Counted from the first letter of the stretch, positions 13,503 to 20,426 are shown. The stretch: DNA of 43,108 bases from a virus (IMGVR_UViG_3300032331_002702:1-43108), one strand, 5' to 3'. Notes: a model not told the origin generated them from the letters alone. A program made the numbers and translations.

Positions 13503-13690
13503 TCCTCGTCTTCAATTTCTTCTTCTACAAATGAACTTGGATCAAACTCATCTAGCATGTTTTGACATACTTTTAACATCAATTCACGATAGTAATGTTC
13601 GTTCTTTGATAAATCATTGTTGATGTTGCGATAACAATCTAATAAATCGCGGTAGGTATTTTCAAACCTACAATAACCCATGTTTGCCAT
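13499..13690 (-). CDS. Conserved small phage protein (CRFENTYRDL family)
   Basis: 63 aa. MANMGYCRFENTYRDLLDCY carries a motif that I recall from a widespread small phage/bacterial protein of unknown function. Remaining residues are helical with an acidic end. Follows 13706-13939 by 15 bases, probably in the same transcript. Confidence 0.7.
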   Translation of the reverse strand: MANMGYCRFENTYRDLLDCYRNINNDLSKNEHYYRELMLKVCQNMLDEFDPSSFVEEEIEDEE

Positions 13691-13705
13691 AACCTTTATT
13701 TTTAT

Positions 13706-13939
13706 TTAGTTTAAATCAATTATAATACGTTTAATGTATTTTTTATGTTTAATACCTAACTTATTACAAAATGAACTTAATTTACGTTGAGTCACATCAA
13801 ATGAATCTGTTATAATAAATGTGTTATCTTTATAATTCGTTTGCATAATTGGATATACTTTGAATTTGTTGTATAACAATTCTTTAAATTGTTTTAATGT
13901 GATATTAGTGTTTGGAATAAATTTATTATTTATCTTCAT
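13706..13939 (-). CDS. Small basic protein, 77 aa
   Basis: MKINNKFIPNTNITLKQFKE start; Lys/Asn-rich; ends KHKKYIKRIIIDLN. The composition fits nucleic-acid binding, but no fold is recognised. Confidence 0.6.
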   Translation of the reverse strand: MKINNKFIPNTNITLKQFKELLYNKFKVYPIMQTNYKDNTFIITDSFDVTQRKLSSFCNKLGIKHKKYIKRIIIDLN

Positions 13940-13959
13940 AACCTTTTTTTTGTTTAGAC

Positions 13960-13991
13960 TAAATATATGTTAACTTATCCTGTAACCCTAA
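13960..13991 (-). promoter_or_regulatory. Early-type promoter for 13939
   Basis: TTAGGGTTAC, 20-base gap, TATATTTA. It lies entirely within or next to the 3' end of 13975-14277. Confidence 0.7.
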
Positions 13992-14277
13992 CACTCTCAA
14001 TTTCTCTCTTTGCTTTTTCAGTTACACTTTTACTGTGTCCACCTATGTGCCATTCAATCACTTCATATTCACGTATTCTTCTGTACTCTTTCCAGTCATA
14101 AACAGTAAATACATCTCCATTATCTGTTTCCATTTCCCATTCAAAATTGATTTTATCTTCACCATCATTTCCATCATAGTCAGGCTCACCTAAAACGTGT
14201 TTTAGTTCTTCTACAGTTGCTGTGATGACTGTGCCATGAAATGATGTTCCGTTTAATGATTGTGTTGTGTTTTTCAT
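13975..14277 (-). CDS. Conserved phage protein, 100 aa
   Basis: Contains SLNGTSFHGTVITATVEELK, then LGEPDYDGNDGEDKINFEWE and FTVYDWKEYR...WHIGGHS, a recognisable conserved family found in phages of several hosts; function unknown. Its last codons overlap the downstream promoter spacer. Confidence 0.75.
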   Translation of the reverse strand: MKNTTQSLNGTSFHGTVITATVEELKHVLGEPDYDGNDGEDKINFEWEMETDNGDVFTVYDWKEYRRIREYEVIEWHIGGHSKSVTEKAKREIESVRVTG

Positions 14278-14281
14278 ATGT

Positions 14282-14512
14282 TTATCTATATATTGTTGAG
14301 TATGTTAAATGTTCTGCTACTTGTTTTACTGTTAAGTTGAATTCCATTCCTTCACACCAAAAACTATTCACTACTTCAAAGTAAATATCTGGACTACCGT
14401 CATTATTGTCAGTTGACAACCATTTCAACTGATCACCTTCCATAACCACTATTTGATCTCCAACCACAAATGATTTTTTAACGTTGAATATTTTGTTGTC
14501 TCCGTTTTTCAT
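14282..14512 (-). CDS. Small beta-rich protein, 76 aa
   Basis: MKNGDNKIFNVKKSFVVGDQ start, VVMEGDQLKWLSTDNNDGSP middle: an SH3/KOW-like alternation of strands. Precedes 13975-14277 by 4 bases and is likely co-transcribed. Unknown. Confidence 0.65.
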   Translation of the reverse strand: MKNGDNKIFNVKKSFVVGDQIVVMEGDQLKWLSTDNNDGSPDIYFEVVNSFWCEGMEFNLTVKQVAEHLTYSTIYR

Positions 14513-14535
14513 AACTCTTATTTTTTTGTGTGTAC

Positions 14536-14567
14536 TAAATATATGTTACTGGATTTTGTAAGCCTAA
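14536..14567 (-). promoter_or_regulatory. Early-type promoter for 14512
   Basis: TTAGGCTTAC, 20-base gap, TATATTTA; its TAG is the stop of 14564-14749. Confidence 0.75.
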
Positions 14568-14749
14568 TACTCTAATAAATCATTTTCTTCACAATAATTT
14601 AATAACTCTAAAATATCATCATCACTCATTTCATCTTCATATCCATAATACACATCTTCGTATGTTCCTGTTTGTTCCCATGACTTATTAGTCGCGGTGA
14701 TAAATTTACTCATGAATTCTTCGTTTGTGATTAGTTTTTCTATTGCCAT
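14564..14749 (-). CDS. Small acidic protein, 61 aa
   Basis: MAIEKLITNEEFMSKFITAT start; YEDVYYGYEDEMSDDDILEL acidic centre. Unknown. Confidence 0.65.
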   Translation of the reverse strand: MAIEKLITNEEFMSKFITATNKSWEQTGTYEDVYYGYEDEMSDDDILELLNYCEENDLLEY

Positions 14750-14761
14750 ATCTTTTTTTCT

Positions 14762-14793
14762 TAAATATATGTTAAGGGGCTTAGTAACCCAAG
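14762..14793 (-). promoter_or_regulatory. Early-type promoter for 14749 with hairpin
   Basis: CTTGGGTTAC, 20-base gap, TATATTTA. Confidence 0.65.
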
Positions 14794-14797
14794 CCCC
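14776..14797 (-). terminator. Hairpin built into the promoter 14762-14793
   Basis: Perfect 7-bp GGGGCTT/AAGCCCC stem, 16 bases after stop 14813. Confidence 0.5.
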
Positions 14798-14812
14798 AAC
14801 ATCATTCTTTAC

Positions 14813-15211
14813 TTAGTCTTGTGTTGTTTCAACTGTTGGCTCAACTGTTGGCTCAACTGGACTCACAATTGCTGAGTAACAGTTGTCTACTTCATCCATT
14901 ATTCCCATACTGTCATATGATGACTCAATAATATTTTTGATGTTTCGTTTTATTTCACGATTGTCAATACTTAAATCAATTGTAAAATCTCTACCATAAC
15001 CACCATTTACCTCTGTTTCAATCGCGTCCTCATCCACTTCAAAATTATGGTCAATTTCAGATTTGATTGCTTCAATCAGTGTTTCAGTCATGTGTAACAC
15101 AAATCGCTCCATTTGTTCTTTAGTGAATGTGAATTCTGGTTTTTCAGATTCAATTTTAGTTACGGCCTGATTTAAGGCGTCTAGTTGTGTTTTAATTTCT
15201 TGTAAGTTCAT
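14813..15211 (-). CDS. Unknown acidic protein, 132 aa
   Basis: A short coiled coil at the start (MNLQEIKTQLDALNQAVTKI), an acidic middle and a repeat SPVEPTVEPTVETTQD at the end. No motif recognised. Confidence 0.7.
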   Translation of the reverse strand: MNLQEIKTQLDALNQAVTKIESEKPEFTFTKEQMERFVLHMTETLIEAIKSEIDHNFEVDEDAIETEVNGGYGRDFTIDLSIDNREIKRNIKNIIESSYDSMGIMDEVDNCYSAIVSPVEPTVEPTVETTQD

Positions 15212-15234
15212 ATTATGTGTTTTTTTAATTTTAT

Positions 15235-15266
15235 TAAATATATGTTCACCTATCCTGTAATCCTAA
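15235..15266 (-). promoter_or_regulatory. Early-type promoter for 15211
   Basis: TTAGGATTAC, 20-base gap, TATATTTA. Confidence 0.75.
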
Positions 15267-15270
15267 CTCA

Positions 15271-15471
15271 CTACCACCTCTTAAAAGCCTCTACAATCAT
15301 CACAATCAGGGCTGTTAATACCATGAGTGCCATTACTATAGCAACCGGAACCCATAACGGACTCAAAACCCACCACCAACTCCAATCAATGTTGTGAGTC
15401 AATTTTAATACTATGAACAGGATTAGTAGTACTCCTGTTAAGTTTGATCCGTTGTCTGTGTTATTTGCCAT
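15271..15471 (-). CDS. Two-pass membrane protein, 66 aa
   Basis: LTGVLLILFIVLKLTHNI and WVPVAIVMALMVLTALIVMI are two membrane segments joined by a Trp-rich loop (WSWWWVLSPLW). Typical phage membrane protein; function unknown. Confidence 0.7.
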   Translation of the reverse strand: MANNTDNGSNLTGVLLILFIVLKLTHNIDWSWWWVLSPLWVPVAIVMALMVLTALIVMIVEAFKRW

Positions 15472-15490
15472 TATCTATATTTTGTATATA

Positions 15491-15498
15491 CAAATATA
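15491..15498 (-). promoter_or_regulatory. -7 box only (TATATTTG) before 15471
   Basis: Matches the host consensus TAnnTTTG exactly, but the usual TTAGG box 20 bases upstream is missing; a G-rich run occupies the spacer. Confidence 0.4.
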
Positions 15499-15538
15499 TG
15501 TATGAGTGGGTGGGTGTGGGTGGTCACAAGCTTTTATA

Positions 15539-15793
15539 CTAGTACTCGTAATCATCATGAACGTCATTGTCATAATTGTCATAGTCATACTCATCAAAGT
15601 TATCTTCCGATTCACAATGATCCCATAGTGTAACAATCAGGTTGTCATAATCACCACTTGTACATTTATCTATGACTACTTTGATTTCGTCCTTAGTCCA
15701 TCCTTCACGTCTCGCTTGTTTTTGGAATGCTCCCATTAACGCAAACGCGTTTCCGTCTAGTCCAACTAGATCTAATTTTACTTTCTTGTTCAT
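15539..15793 (-). CDS. Conserved phage protein with DGNAF motif (paralogue 2)
   Basis: 84 aa from ATG 15793: LDLVGLDGNAFALMGAFQKQ, ARREGWTKDEI and GDYDNLIVTLWDHCE match the protein at 12976-13230 almost residue for residue; the acidic tails differ. Recent duplication is likely. Confidence 0.75.
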   Translation of the reverse strand: MNKKVKLDLVGLDGNAFALMGAFQKQARREGWTKDEIKVVIDKCTSGDYDNLIVTLWDHCESEDNFDEYDYDNYDNDVHDDYEY

Positions 15794-15797
15794 ATGT

Positions 15798-16082
15798 TTA
15801 TGCTTTGTCAATTACGTTATCAATAGGTACCTTTTTGCCATTTGATTTACCCGGAAACACAACCGAAATAATCGCTCGTTCCTCATGCATACCAAATCCG
15901 GCTACTTGTTTCACTTTGCCTCTAAAGTTACCGTTGTTAAATCTAACAATAACTGTATCGCCGACACCAGCTGTTTTGCCATTCAACAAACGTAATTTGT
16001 ATTCACCATCATTGTAGATGTTGCTGTTTGCTCGTTGTGCCCAAAAAATTCTGTCTTGTTGTAGTGCTTCACTTCTGTTCAT
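15798..16082 (-). CDS. Small beta-rich protein, 94 aa
   Basis: Starts MNRSEALQQDRIFWAQRANS, then DTVIVRFNNGNFRGKVKQVA, consistent with an SH3/KOW-like barrel. Precedes 15539-15793 by 4 bases. Nucleic-acid binding is possible but unproven. Confidence 0.65.
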   Translation of the reverse strand: MNRSEALQQDRIFWAQRANSNIYNDGEYKLRLLNGKTAGVGDTVIVRFNNGNFRGKVKQVAGFGMHEERAIISVVFPGKSNGKKVPIDNVIDKA

Positions 16083-16105
16083 AACCTTTATTTTTTTATT
16101 TGAAG

Positions 16106-16137
16106 TAAATATATGTTAGTAAGTTTTGTAAGCCTAA
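16106..16137 (-). promoter_or_regulatory. Early-type promoter for 16082
   Basis: TTAGGCTTAC, 20-base gap, TATATTTA; its TAG ends 16134-16310. Confidence 0.75.
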
Positions 16138-16310
16138 CCTTCTACTTCATCCTCATCATCAGATACTTCTATAAACGTGTTCCATTCCTCATCAGTGATG
16201 CCCGTCATGAAAAACTCACGTTCTGCTGGGGTTAAGTTTCTGAATGCGTCTTGTGCTTTCATTCCTTTTTCATAATCAAGGAGCTGTTGATGAGTTATAT
16301 TCAACTCCAT
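16134..16310 (-). CDS. Small conserved protein, 58 aa
   Basis: MELNITHQQLLDYEKGMKAQ then LTPAEREFFMTGITDEEWNT: a short family that I recall from phages (IT..QL...G...Q, REF..TGI..EEW). I chose ATG 16310 because similar proteins begin here; ATG 16355 adds 15 residues and overlaps the upstream gene. Confidence 0.7.
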   Translation of the reverse strand: MELNITHQQLLDYEKGMKAQDAFRNLTPAEREFFMTGITDEEWNTFIEVSDDEDEVEG

Positions 16311-16332
16311 TGTTCGTTTGATACCTGTTAAA

Positions 16333-16491
16333 TTAGATACTCTCGTCACTTCCATACTTATTGTTGCGTGGTTTACGTTTATATACTTTTTTACTTTGAA
16401 CAGATTGTTGTGTCATTCTTTTTTGAAGAATTTGTAAATCCCAACGTTCACTTCCTGTTGTGTTATTTGATGATGTACTTTCCGTTTTCAT
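16333..16491 (-). CDS. Small basic protein, 52 aa
   Basis: MKTESTSSNNTTGSERWDLQ start, then KRMTQQSVQSKKVYKRKPRN, a basic tail suited to nucleic-acid contact. ATG is 6 bases from the -7 box. Unknown. Confidence 0.55.
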   Translation of the reverse strand: MKTESTSSNNTTGSERWDLQILQKRMTQQSVQSKKVYKRKPRNNKYGSDESI

Positions 16492-16497
16492 ATACTA

Positions 16498-16529
16498 TAA
16501 ATATAAGTTAGGGGATTTAGTTATCCAAA
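16498..16529 (-). promoter_or_regulatory. Early-type promoter for 16491 with hairpin
   Basis: TTTGGATAAC, 20-base gap, TATATTTA; hairpin 16511-16534. Confidence 0.65.
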
Positions 16530-16534
16530 TCCCC
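16511..16534 (-). terminator. Hairpin inside promoter element
   Basis: Perfect 8-bp GGGGATTT/AAATCCCC stem overlapping the end of 16517-16669. Confidence 0.5.
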
Positions 16535-16669
16535 CTCCTCCTCATCATCAACTAACTCAATTAAAAATATTCCACCATTGGTCTCACAATAAACCATTGC
16601 TTCTTCTTCAGTGAATGGACCTGCTACAAAATCCTCATACTGATCTAATACGTTGTATTTCTTTTCCAT
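16517..16669 (-). CDS. Small acidic protein, 50 aa
   Basis: MEKKYNVLDQYEDFVAGPFT then EEEAMVYCETNGGIFLIELV and an acidic end. The pattern ...GPFTEEEA... is common in small phage proteins. Unknown. Confidence 0.6.
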   Translation of the reverse strand: MEKKYNVLDQYEDFVAGPFTEEEAMVYCETNGGIFLIELVDDEEEGDLDN

Positions 16670-16678
16670 ATGTTTAAT

Positions 16679-16900
16679 TTATTCTTCATTTTCATCAAAA
16701 GAACTTGCGTCATGTTCACCATCTGAATAGAAGTCATCTGGGTTGTGAAAGAATTCTTTTTCAGCATCAACCATAACATCATACGCTTCCTGTCCTGATA
16801 AGTGATCACCAATTATGTAATCTAGTAACATTCGTTCTGAAATACCGTTTGCGATCATTTTGTATAGCAGTGCTACTGCTTTATCCCGATTACTTTTCAT
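16679..16900 (-). CDS. Small protein, 73 aa
   Basis: MKSNRDKAVALLYKMIANGI start, IIGDHLSGQEAYDVMVDAEK helical middle, acidic end. Probably co-transcribed with 16517-16669 (9 bases apart). Unknown. Confidence 0.65.
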   Translation of the reverse strand: MKSNRDKAVALLYKMIANGISERMLLDYIIGDHLSGQEAYDVMVDAEKEFFHNPDDFYSDGEHDASSFDENEE

Positions 16901-16901
16901 C

Positions 16902-17072
16902 TTAATATGGATTTACTGTACTTTGAATTGATAGTACTTTTTTAGGTTGTTTTGTCTCGTCTGAGTATTCTTTTACTCTGAGCACTTGTTCAAGTAAGTC
17001 ATAATCTACTCGCACCCGACCCCATTTAGTTGATTGGAATTCTTTTTTGAAATAAATGTTTAGAAACATCAT
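16902..17072 (-). CDS. Small protein, 56 aa
   Basis: MMFLNIYFKKEFQSTKWGRV start, VRVKEYSDETKQPKKVLSIQ. Precedes 16679-16900 by one base. ATG could be 17069. Unknown. Confidence 0.6.
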   Translation of the reverse strand: MMFLNIYFKKEFQSTKWGRVRVDYDLLEQVLRVKEYSDETKQPKKVLSIQSTVNPY

Positions 17073-17090
17073 ATCTTTTTTTATTTAGAG

Positions 17091-17122
17091 TAAATATATG
17101 TTTTAAGATCTTGTTAGCCTAA
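17091..17122 (-). promoter_or_regulatory. Early-type promoter for 17072
   Basis: TTAGGCTAAC, 20-base gap, TATATTTA. Confidence 0.7.
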
Positions 17123-17126
17123 CAAT

Positions 17127-17480
17127 TTACTTTAAAAGACAATAAGCAAAACTCTCTTTATAGTCATAATTGTCTGCCATTTCTCTTAACTTCTCAACTG
17201 TAACTGTGTTGTAGAAATGTTCTCCACGTCCAATCACATCATGTATCAAATCATTCCAACTATCATCACTCGCGTTAATTCCAGGGCCACCATCTCGTCC
17301 TAACCAAGCCGGACCATACTTTTTGTATAACATTGATGCTTTTTTATCAATGAATTTTTTTAATTCTTCAAATGTGTCTTCAGGTAGTTTTAACCACTCA
17401 TTTAAGATACGTTTGTAACTGTGGTCTGATTTCCAATTGGCATCTTCGACCAATTTCCAATAGTCTTGTTCTTGTGTCAT
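17127..17480 (-). CDS. Unknown protein, 117 aa
   Basis: MTQEQDYWKLVEDANWKSDH start, Trp- and Lys-rich helical half, then GPAWLGRDGGPGINASDDSW and DLIHDVIGRGEHFYN. No motif recognised; the Gly/Asp stretch looks like a metal or phosphate loop but cannot be assigned. Confidence 0.7.
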   Translation of the reverse strand: MTQEQDYWKLVEDANWKSDHSYKRILNEWLKLPEDTFEELKKFIDKKASMLYKKYGPAWLGRDGGPGINASDDSWNDLIHDVIGRGEHFYNTVTVEKLREMADNYDYKESFAYCLLK

Positions 17481-17504
17481 GTTTTTATTTATTTAAAATT
17501 ATTT

Positions 17505-17669
17505 TTAATTCAATTTCATGATATCATTTATTTTAATACTTTTAATAATCAGTGTATTATTATTAAAATGATAAATTGTTAAAGTATCATCATCGTTCGA
17601 TACAACCTTCATAATGACACGTTCATTCATCCATATTCTTTTACCATCTAGTAATTCAATTTCGTACAT
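17505..17669 (-). CDS. Small protein, 54 aa
   Basis: MYEIELLDGKRIWMNERVIM followed by alternating strands (DDDTLTIYHFNNNTLIIKSI), probably a small beta barrel. Unknown. Confidence 0.6.
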   Translation of the reverse strand: MYEIELLDGKRIWMNERVIMKVVSNDDDTLTIYHFNNNTLIIKSIKINDIMKLN

Positions 17670-17691
17670 AATTTTTTATTTTTAATTTTCT

Positions 17692-17723
17692 TAAATATAA
17701 GTTTAAAAACCCAGAAATCCTAA
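17692..17723 (-). promoter_or_regulatory. Early-type promoter for 17669
   Basis: TTAGGATTTC, 20-base gap, TATATTTA. Confidence 0.7.
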
Positions 17724-17727
17724 CTCA

Positions 17728-18543
17728 CTATTCTTCTACTTCAGCTGCTTTAATGTTTGAATAAACGATTTGAGTTCCGGTTAGTTGGAAATACAACTTG
17801 TTAGCTACCTCACCGTTTCGGTTCTTAGTGAACTCCATATATGTTCCACCTCCATCACGTTCTGCTTCACGTCTCATTTCCATCATTCCGTCAGTCATGT
17901 GTTTCAACTTGTTTGAACCTACAAACACTCCTGCTTTGGTTACTTGTTGTATTAACAGAAACGATGTGTACTTGTTAGTTTTGTTGTTGCCCTTATTGTT
18001 TTGGGTACAAATATCTACTAACCATGATTCAGATGTTTTACGATCCCATCCCATATCCGTTCTAACATCATCAATCACCTCCGCAATACTATCAATCAAA
18101 ACCAAATCCCAACCCATATTCAGAACCTGTTCAACCATATCTTTGGCGTTATGTTGAGAAAAATCACTTACAAATAATGTGTCAACATAACCAAACTGTG
18201 GATAGCGTTGTGTGTACTTGTACATCTGTTTCTTTCCCATTTCGCCTGAGATGAATAGGCACTTTCGAGTTGGGTTTTTCAATTGTGTCATGGCTAAAAA
18301 GTCCAGTAACACAGTTGTTTTACCCACTCCTGGATCACCAACGCACATCACATTTGAAGCACATGGCATTCCACCTTCATGACTGATTAGTAAATCAAGT
18401 ACTGTTCCTGATTCCATCTGCTCCATCATTCGGGAGTCAATGTTTAGATTCTTTAGCTTTGTAATTTGGCTAAAGTCAATTGTGACATGAGCCGTTGGCT
18501 GTTCTTGTGTTCCACTTAGGCGTGGGCGACCTCGTTTTTTCAT
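17728..18543 (-). CDS. RecA-fold ATPase (RadA/DnaB-like) with N-terminal AT-hook
   Basis: 271 aa. MKKRGRPRLSG is an AT-hook-like start. Walker A is GDPGVGKT (residues 69-76) and Walker B LVLID (147-151) with SIAEV after it; the spacing and LFISGEMGKKQMYKYTQRYP fit the RadA/DnaB branch of RecA-like ATPases rather than AAA+. A later Gln-rich strand (TSFLLIQQVTKAG) matches the sensor region. Likely a DNA-recombination, helicase or repair ATPase. The AT-hook may place it on AT-rich phage DNA. Confidence 0.8.
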   Translation of the reverse strand: MKKRGRPRLSGTQEQPTAHVTIDFSQITKLKNLNIDSRMMEQMESGTVLDLLISHEGGMPCASNVMCVGDPGVGKTTVLLDFLAMTQLKNPTRKCLFISGEMGKKQMYKYTQRYPQFGYVDTLFVSDFSQHNAKDMVEQVLNMGWDLVLIDSIAEVIDDVRTDMGWDRKTSESWLVDICTQNNKGNNKTNKYTSFLLIQQVTKAGVFVGSNKLKHMTDGMMEMRREAERDGGGTYMEFTKNRNGEVANKLYFQLTGTQIVYSNIKAAEVEE

Positions 18544-18567
18544 AACCTTTATTTTTTATGTGTACGC

Positions 18568-18599
18568 TAAATATAAAAAAGGCCTCCTAGGAGGCCTAA
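18568..18599 (-). promoter_or_regulatory. Early-type promoter for 18543 with perfect palindrome
   Basis: TTAGGCCTCC, 20-base gap, TATATTTA; the spacer is filled by the hairpin 18580-18597. Confidence 0.65.
18580..18597 (-). terminator. Terminator overlapping a promoter
   Basis: Perfect 18-base palindrome AGGCCTCCTAGGAGGCCT followed on the coding strand by TTTTT running straight into the -7 box. Clear intrinsic terminator for 18621-19007. Confidence 0.8.
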
Positions 18600-18620
18600 T
18601 ATTTTATTTAAAAAATTTTA

Positions 18621-19007
18621 TTAAGAATATATTTCATCAAAAGATTTTGCTTTATCAGCAATATTTTGTAGATACATAGTTTCATCAGTATCTTCTCCAC
18701 CTTCCCATTTATCTGATATTTGTTCTATTTTATTCATTTTCTCTTCATTAGGAACTTCATAAAAAGTATATGATTGCTGGGGTGCATTTATATCATCATT
18801 AAACATACTTTTAAATTTTTGTACAAAATCATTTTTATCTGATGCTTTTATTCCATGCATATTACCCAATTCATCAGATTGACCTTCAAAATTCACTACT
18901 ATAAAATATCTAGTTCCTTTATTTTGATTTTCAGTCATTTTTTGTTTGTATTCGCTTTCGGTAATCAACCCAGCAATTTTTTGCATGTGTAAGAATTGTT
19001 TGTCCAT
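18621..19007 (-). CDS. Virion-associated or scaffold-type protein
   Basis: 128 aa. MQKIAGLITESEYKQKM near the start is a motif seen in virion-associated proteins of T4-like marine phages. The middle alternates strands and helices; the end is acidic (EQISDKWEGGEDTDETM). A TATTTATAATA box 11 bases before ATG suggests late expression, beside an early-type promoter at 19038-19069. Function inferred from the motif only. Confidence 0.65.
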   Translation of the reverse strand: MDKQFLHMQKIAGLITESEYKQKMTENQNKGTRYFIVVNFEGQSDELGNMHGIKASDKNDFVQKFKSMFNDDINAPQQSYTFYEVPNEEKMNKIEQISDKWEGGEDTDETMYLQNIADKAKSFDEIYS

Positions 19008-19018
19008 GTTTTTTATTT

Positions 19019-19029
19019 TATTATAAATA
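19019..19029 (-). promoter_or_regulatory. Candidate late promoter box before 19007
   Basis: TATTTATAATA, one base different from the copies at 2502, 28386 and 33648; 11 bases before ATG. Confidence 0.3.
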
Positions 19030-19037
19030 TTATGCTT

Positions 19038-19069
19038 TAAATAAAAGTTAAAAGATTTTGAAAGCCTAA
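19038..19069 (-). promoter_or_regulatory. Early-type promoter for 19007, diverged -7
   Basis: TTAGGCTTTC, 20-base gap, TTTATTTA. Confidence 0.6.
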
Positions 19070-19070
19070 C

Positions 19071-19194
19071 CTACAAACCCTCTAATCCATCATTTAGTGT
19101 CACATCCCAATCACCTTCATTTTCAGGCCCACAATCACAAATATTTATATGACACTAACCATTTTCCGTCTGCTTTGAGTAGTCTACCTTCCAT
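19071..19194 (-). pseudogene. Small gene broken or shifted by one base
   Basis: ATG 19194 opens MEGRLLKADGKWLVSYKYL and stops at TGA. The -1 frame then reads on as ICDCGPENEGDWDVTLNDGL to TAG at 19071, just beside the next promoter, exactly where genes in this window end. Together they look like one protein of about 41 aa with one extra base. Sequencing error, true decay or a -1 frameshift are all possible; no canonical slippery heptamer is seen. Confidence 0.5.
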
Positions 19195-19474
19195 AGGTTT
19201 CCTTATAGTATTGTTCACAATCAAAATATCCTTTATTATTACTCATATCAGAATGAGATACTGCATAACTTTGAGCATCTATTATCTGCTCCTTCTCCAT
19301 TTTAAGTGCTTGATGTTTGATGAATTGAGCATCTTCTACATTGTACATATCGCCACTTTCAAATCGTTGAAGTAGCCATTCTACTGCTGTTTGTTTACTC
19401 ACTAATGGGTCACAATCACAATAAGTTGTATGTCCACAATAACATTTAGTGGTGTTTTTATCTTCTCGTGTCAT
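19184..19474 (-). CDS. Cys-rich small protein, 96 aa
   Basis: The start has KCYCGHTTYCDCDPL, a possible metal-binding cluster. Then TAVEWLLQRFESGDMYNVED, a helical segment common in small phage proteins. Overlaps the next gene start by 11 bases. Metal binding is plausible, function unknown. Confidence 0.7.
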   Translation of the reverse strand: MTREDKNTTKCYCGHTTYCDCDPLVSKQTAVEWLLQRFESGDMYNVEDAQFIKHQALKMEKEQIIDAQSYAVSHSDMSNNKGYFDCEQYYKETYGR

Positions 19475-19857
19475 ATTTTAACTATTTCAATTAACTTTAT
19501 AAGACAAGCAAGTTCTGCTTCTTCGTAAGTTTTATAATCATTTTTTGAAAAATCATGTGACCCATATTGAAATTTACCTGTTTTATAACAAAAGCACTCC
19601 ATATCACCTCTCCAAAGAATCTCAGCTTGTAATTTATGCTTCTCTCTAAACCATCTAAATGCTTGTTGGTATAATGGTGTTTTAATTATATCTCCTCCAC
19701 ACCGATAAATAAATTCATCGGGGTGAATTTCAAAATTATAGATAAATTCCTCGTTGTTTTTATTTACATAGTAGATACAAGGTTCATTAAACCCCAATTG
19801 TTTTAATTGTAAGGCTTGTTCATATGGTATAAATTCATCAAATTCTTTTGGTGTCAT
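19471..19857 (-). CDS. Conserved phage protein (PYEQALQLKQLGF family)
   Basis: 128 aa. Contains IPYEQALQLKQLGFNEPCIY, then TPLYQQAFRWFREKHKLQAE and TYEEAELACLIKLIEIVK, the three blocks of a conserved hypothetical protein frequent in Bacteroidota phages and prophages. Function unknown. ATG overlaps the stop of the upstream gene by 4 bases. Confidence 0.75.
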   Translation of the reverse strand: MTPKEFDEFIPYEQALQLKQLGFNEPCIYYVNKNNEEFIYNFEIHPDEFIYRCGGDIIKTPLYQQAFRWFREKHKLQAEILWRGDMECFCYKTGKFQYGSHDFSKNDYKTYEEAELACLIKLIEIVKI

Positions 19858-20120
19858 CTGTATTCTACGCTTACAATATGTTTATTAACTATTTTTAATC
19901 CATCCTTCCACAATGAATCACCTTTAACTGAATCACATTCAATTGTTGGTGTGTGGTAATATCCTGCTGTCTCATATACAATATGAACTTGTAGTGGATA
20001 TTCTTTAGTTGGTTTCTTTTTAGAATCACATAAACCAAATCCTATAACCAATCCAAATACTAATGCAGTCATAGGTATTGCAAAGTATTTTACATTAAAT
20101 GTTGTCCATTCATCTTTCAT
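19854..20120 (-). CDS. Small membrane-anchored protein, 88 aa
   Basis: YFAIPMTALVFGLVIGFGLC is one membrane segment near the start. The rest is soluble and beta-rich. Overlaps both neighbours by 4 bases in a four-gene operon. Unknown. Confidence 0.7.
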   Translation of the reverse strand: MKDEWTTFNVKYFAIPMTALVFGLVIGFGLCDSKKKPTKEYPLQVHIVYETAGYYHTPTIECDSVKGDSLWKDGLKIVNKHIVSVEYR

Positions 20121-20323
20121 AGTTTCTCTATTTCTTGTTTTACTTCACTATACCATTCAGTTAAACCAATAAATCCATGAAGTTTAGAGTAATGTAATAC
20201 TTCATCAATTGCAATTAAGGCGCTTTGTTTAGCATGTTCTTTCATTGAAACACCTCGTGTAAAATCTCTACCTAATGTCTCATACTTTTGATATAGTTCT
20301 AATGCTTTTTCTTCTGGTGTCAT
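20117..20323 (-). CDS. Small helical protein, 68 aa
   Basis: MTPEEKALELYQKYETLGRD then SALIAIDEVLHYSKLHGFIG; helical phage protein of unknown role. First gene of the 20323-19184 operon. Confidence 0.7.
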   Translation of the reverse strand: MTPEEKALELYQKYETLGRDFTRGVSMKEHAKQSALIAIDEVLHYSKLHGFIGLTEWYSEVKQEIEKL

Positions 20324-20338
20324 ATTTTTCTTATAAGG

Positions 20339-20370
20339 TAAATATAAGTTAAAGAGTTTAGGAAGCCTAA
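20339..20370 (-). promoter_or_regulatory. Early-type promoter for 20323
   Basis: TTAGGCTTCC, 20-base gap, TATATTTA. Confidence 0.75.
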
Positions 20371-20386
20371 CTTAAGAAAAAAGGTT

Positions 20387-20408
20387 GGACCAATCTTTCG
20401 ATTGGTCC
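20387..20408 (-). terminator. Strong intrinsic terminator of the DUF932 gene
   Basis: Perfect 8-bp GGACCAAT/ATTGGTCC stem, 6-base loop, then AACCTTTTTT on the coding strand. Confidence 0.85.
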
Positions 20409-20426
20409 TTTCCCCTAACTAACTAA

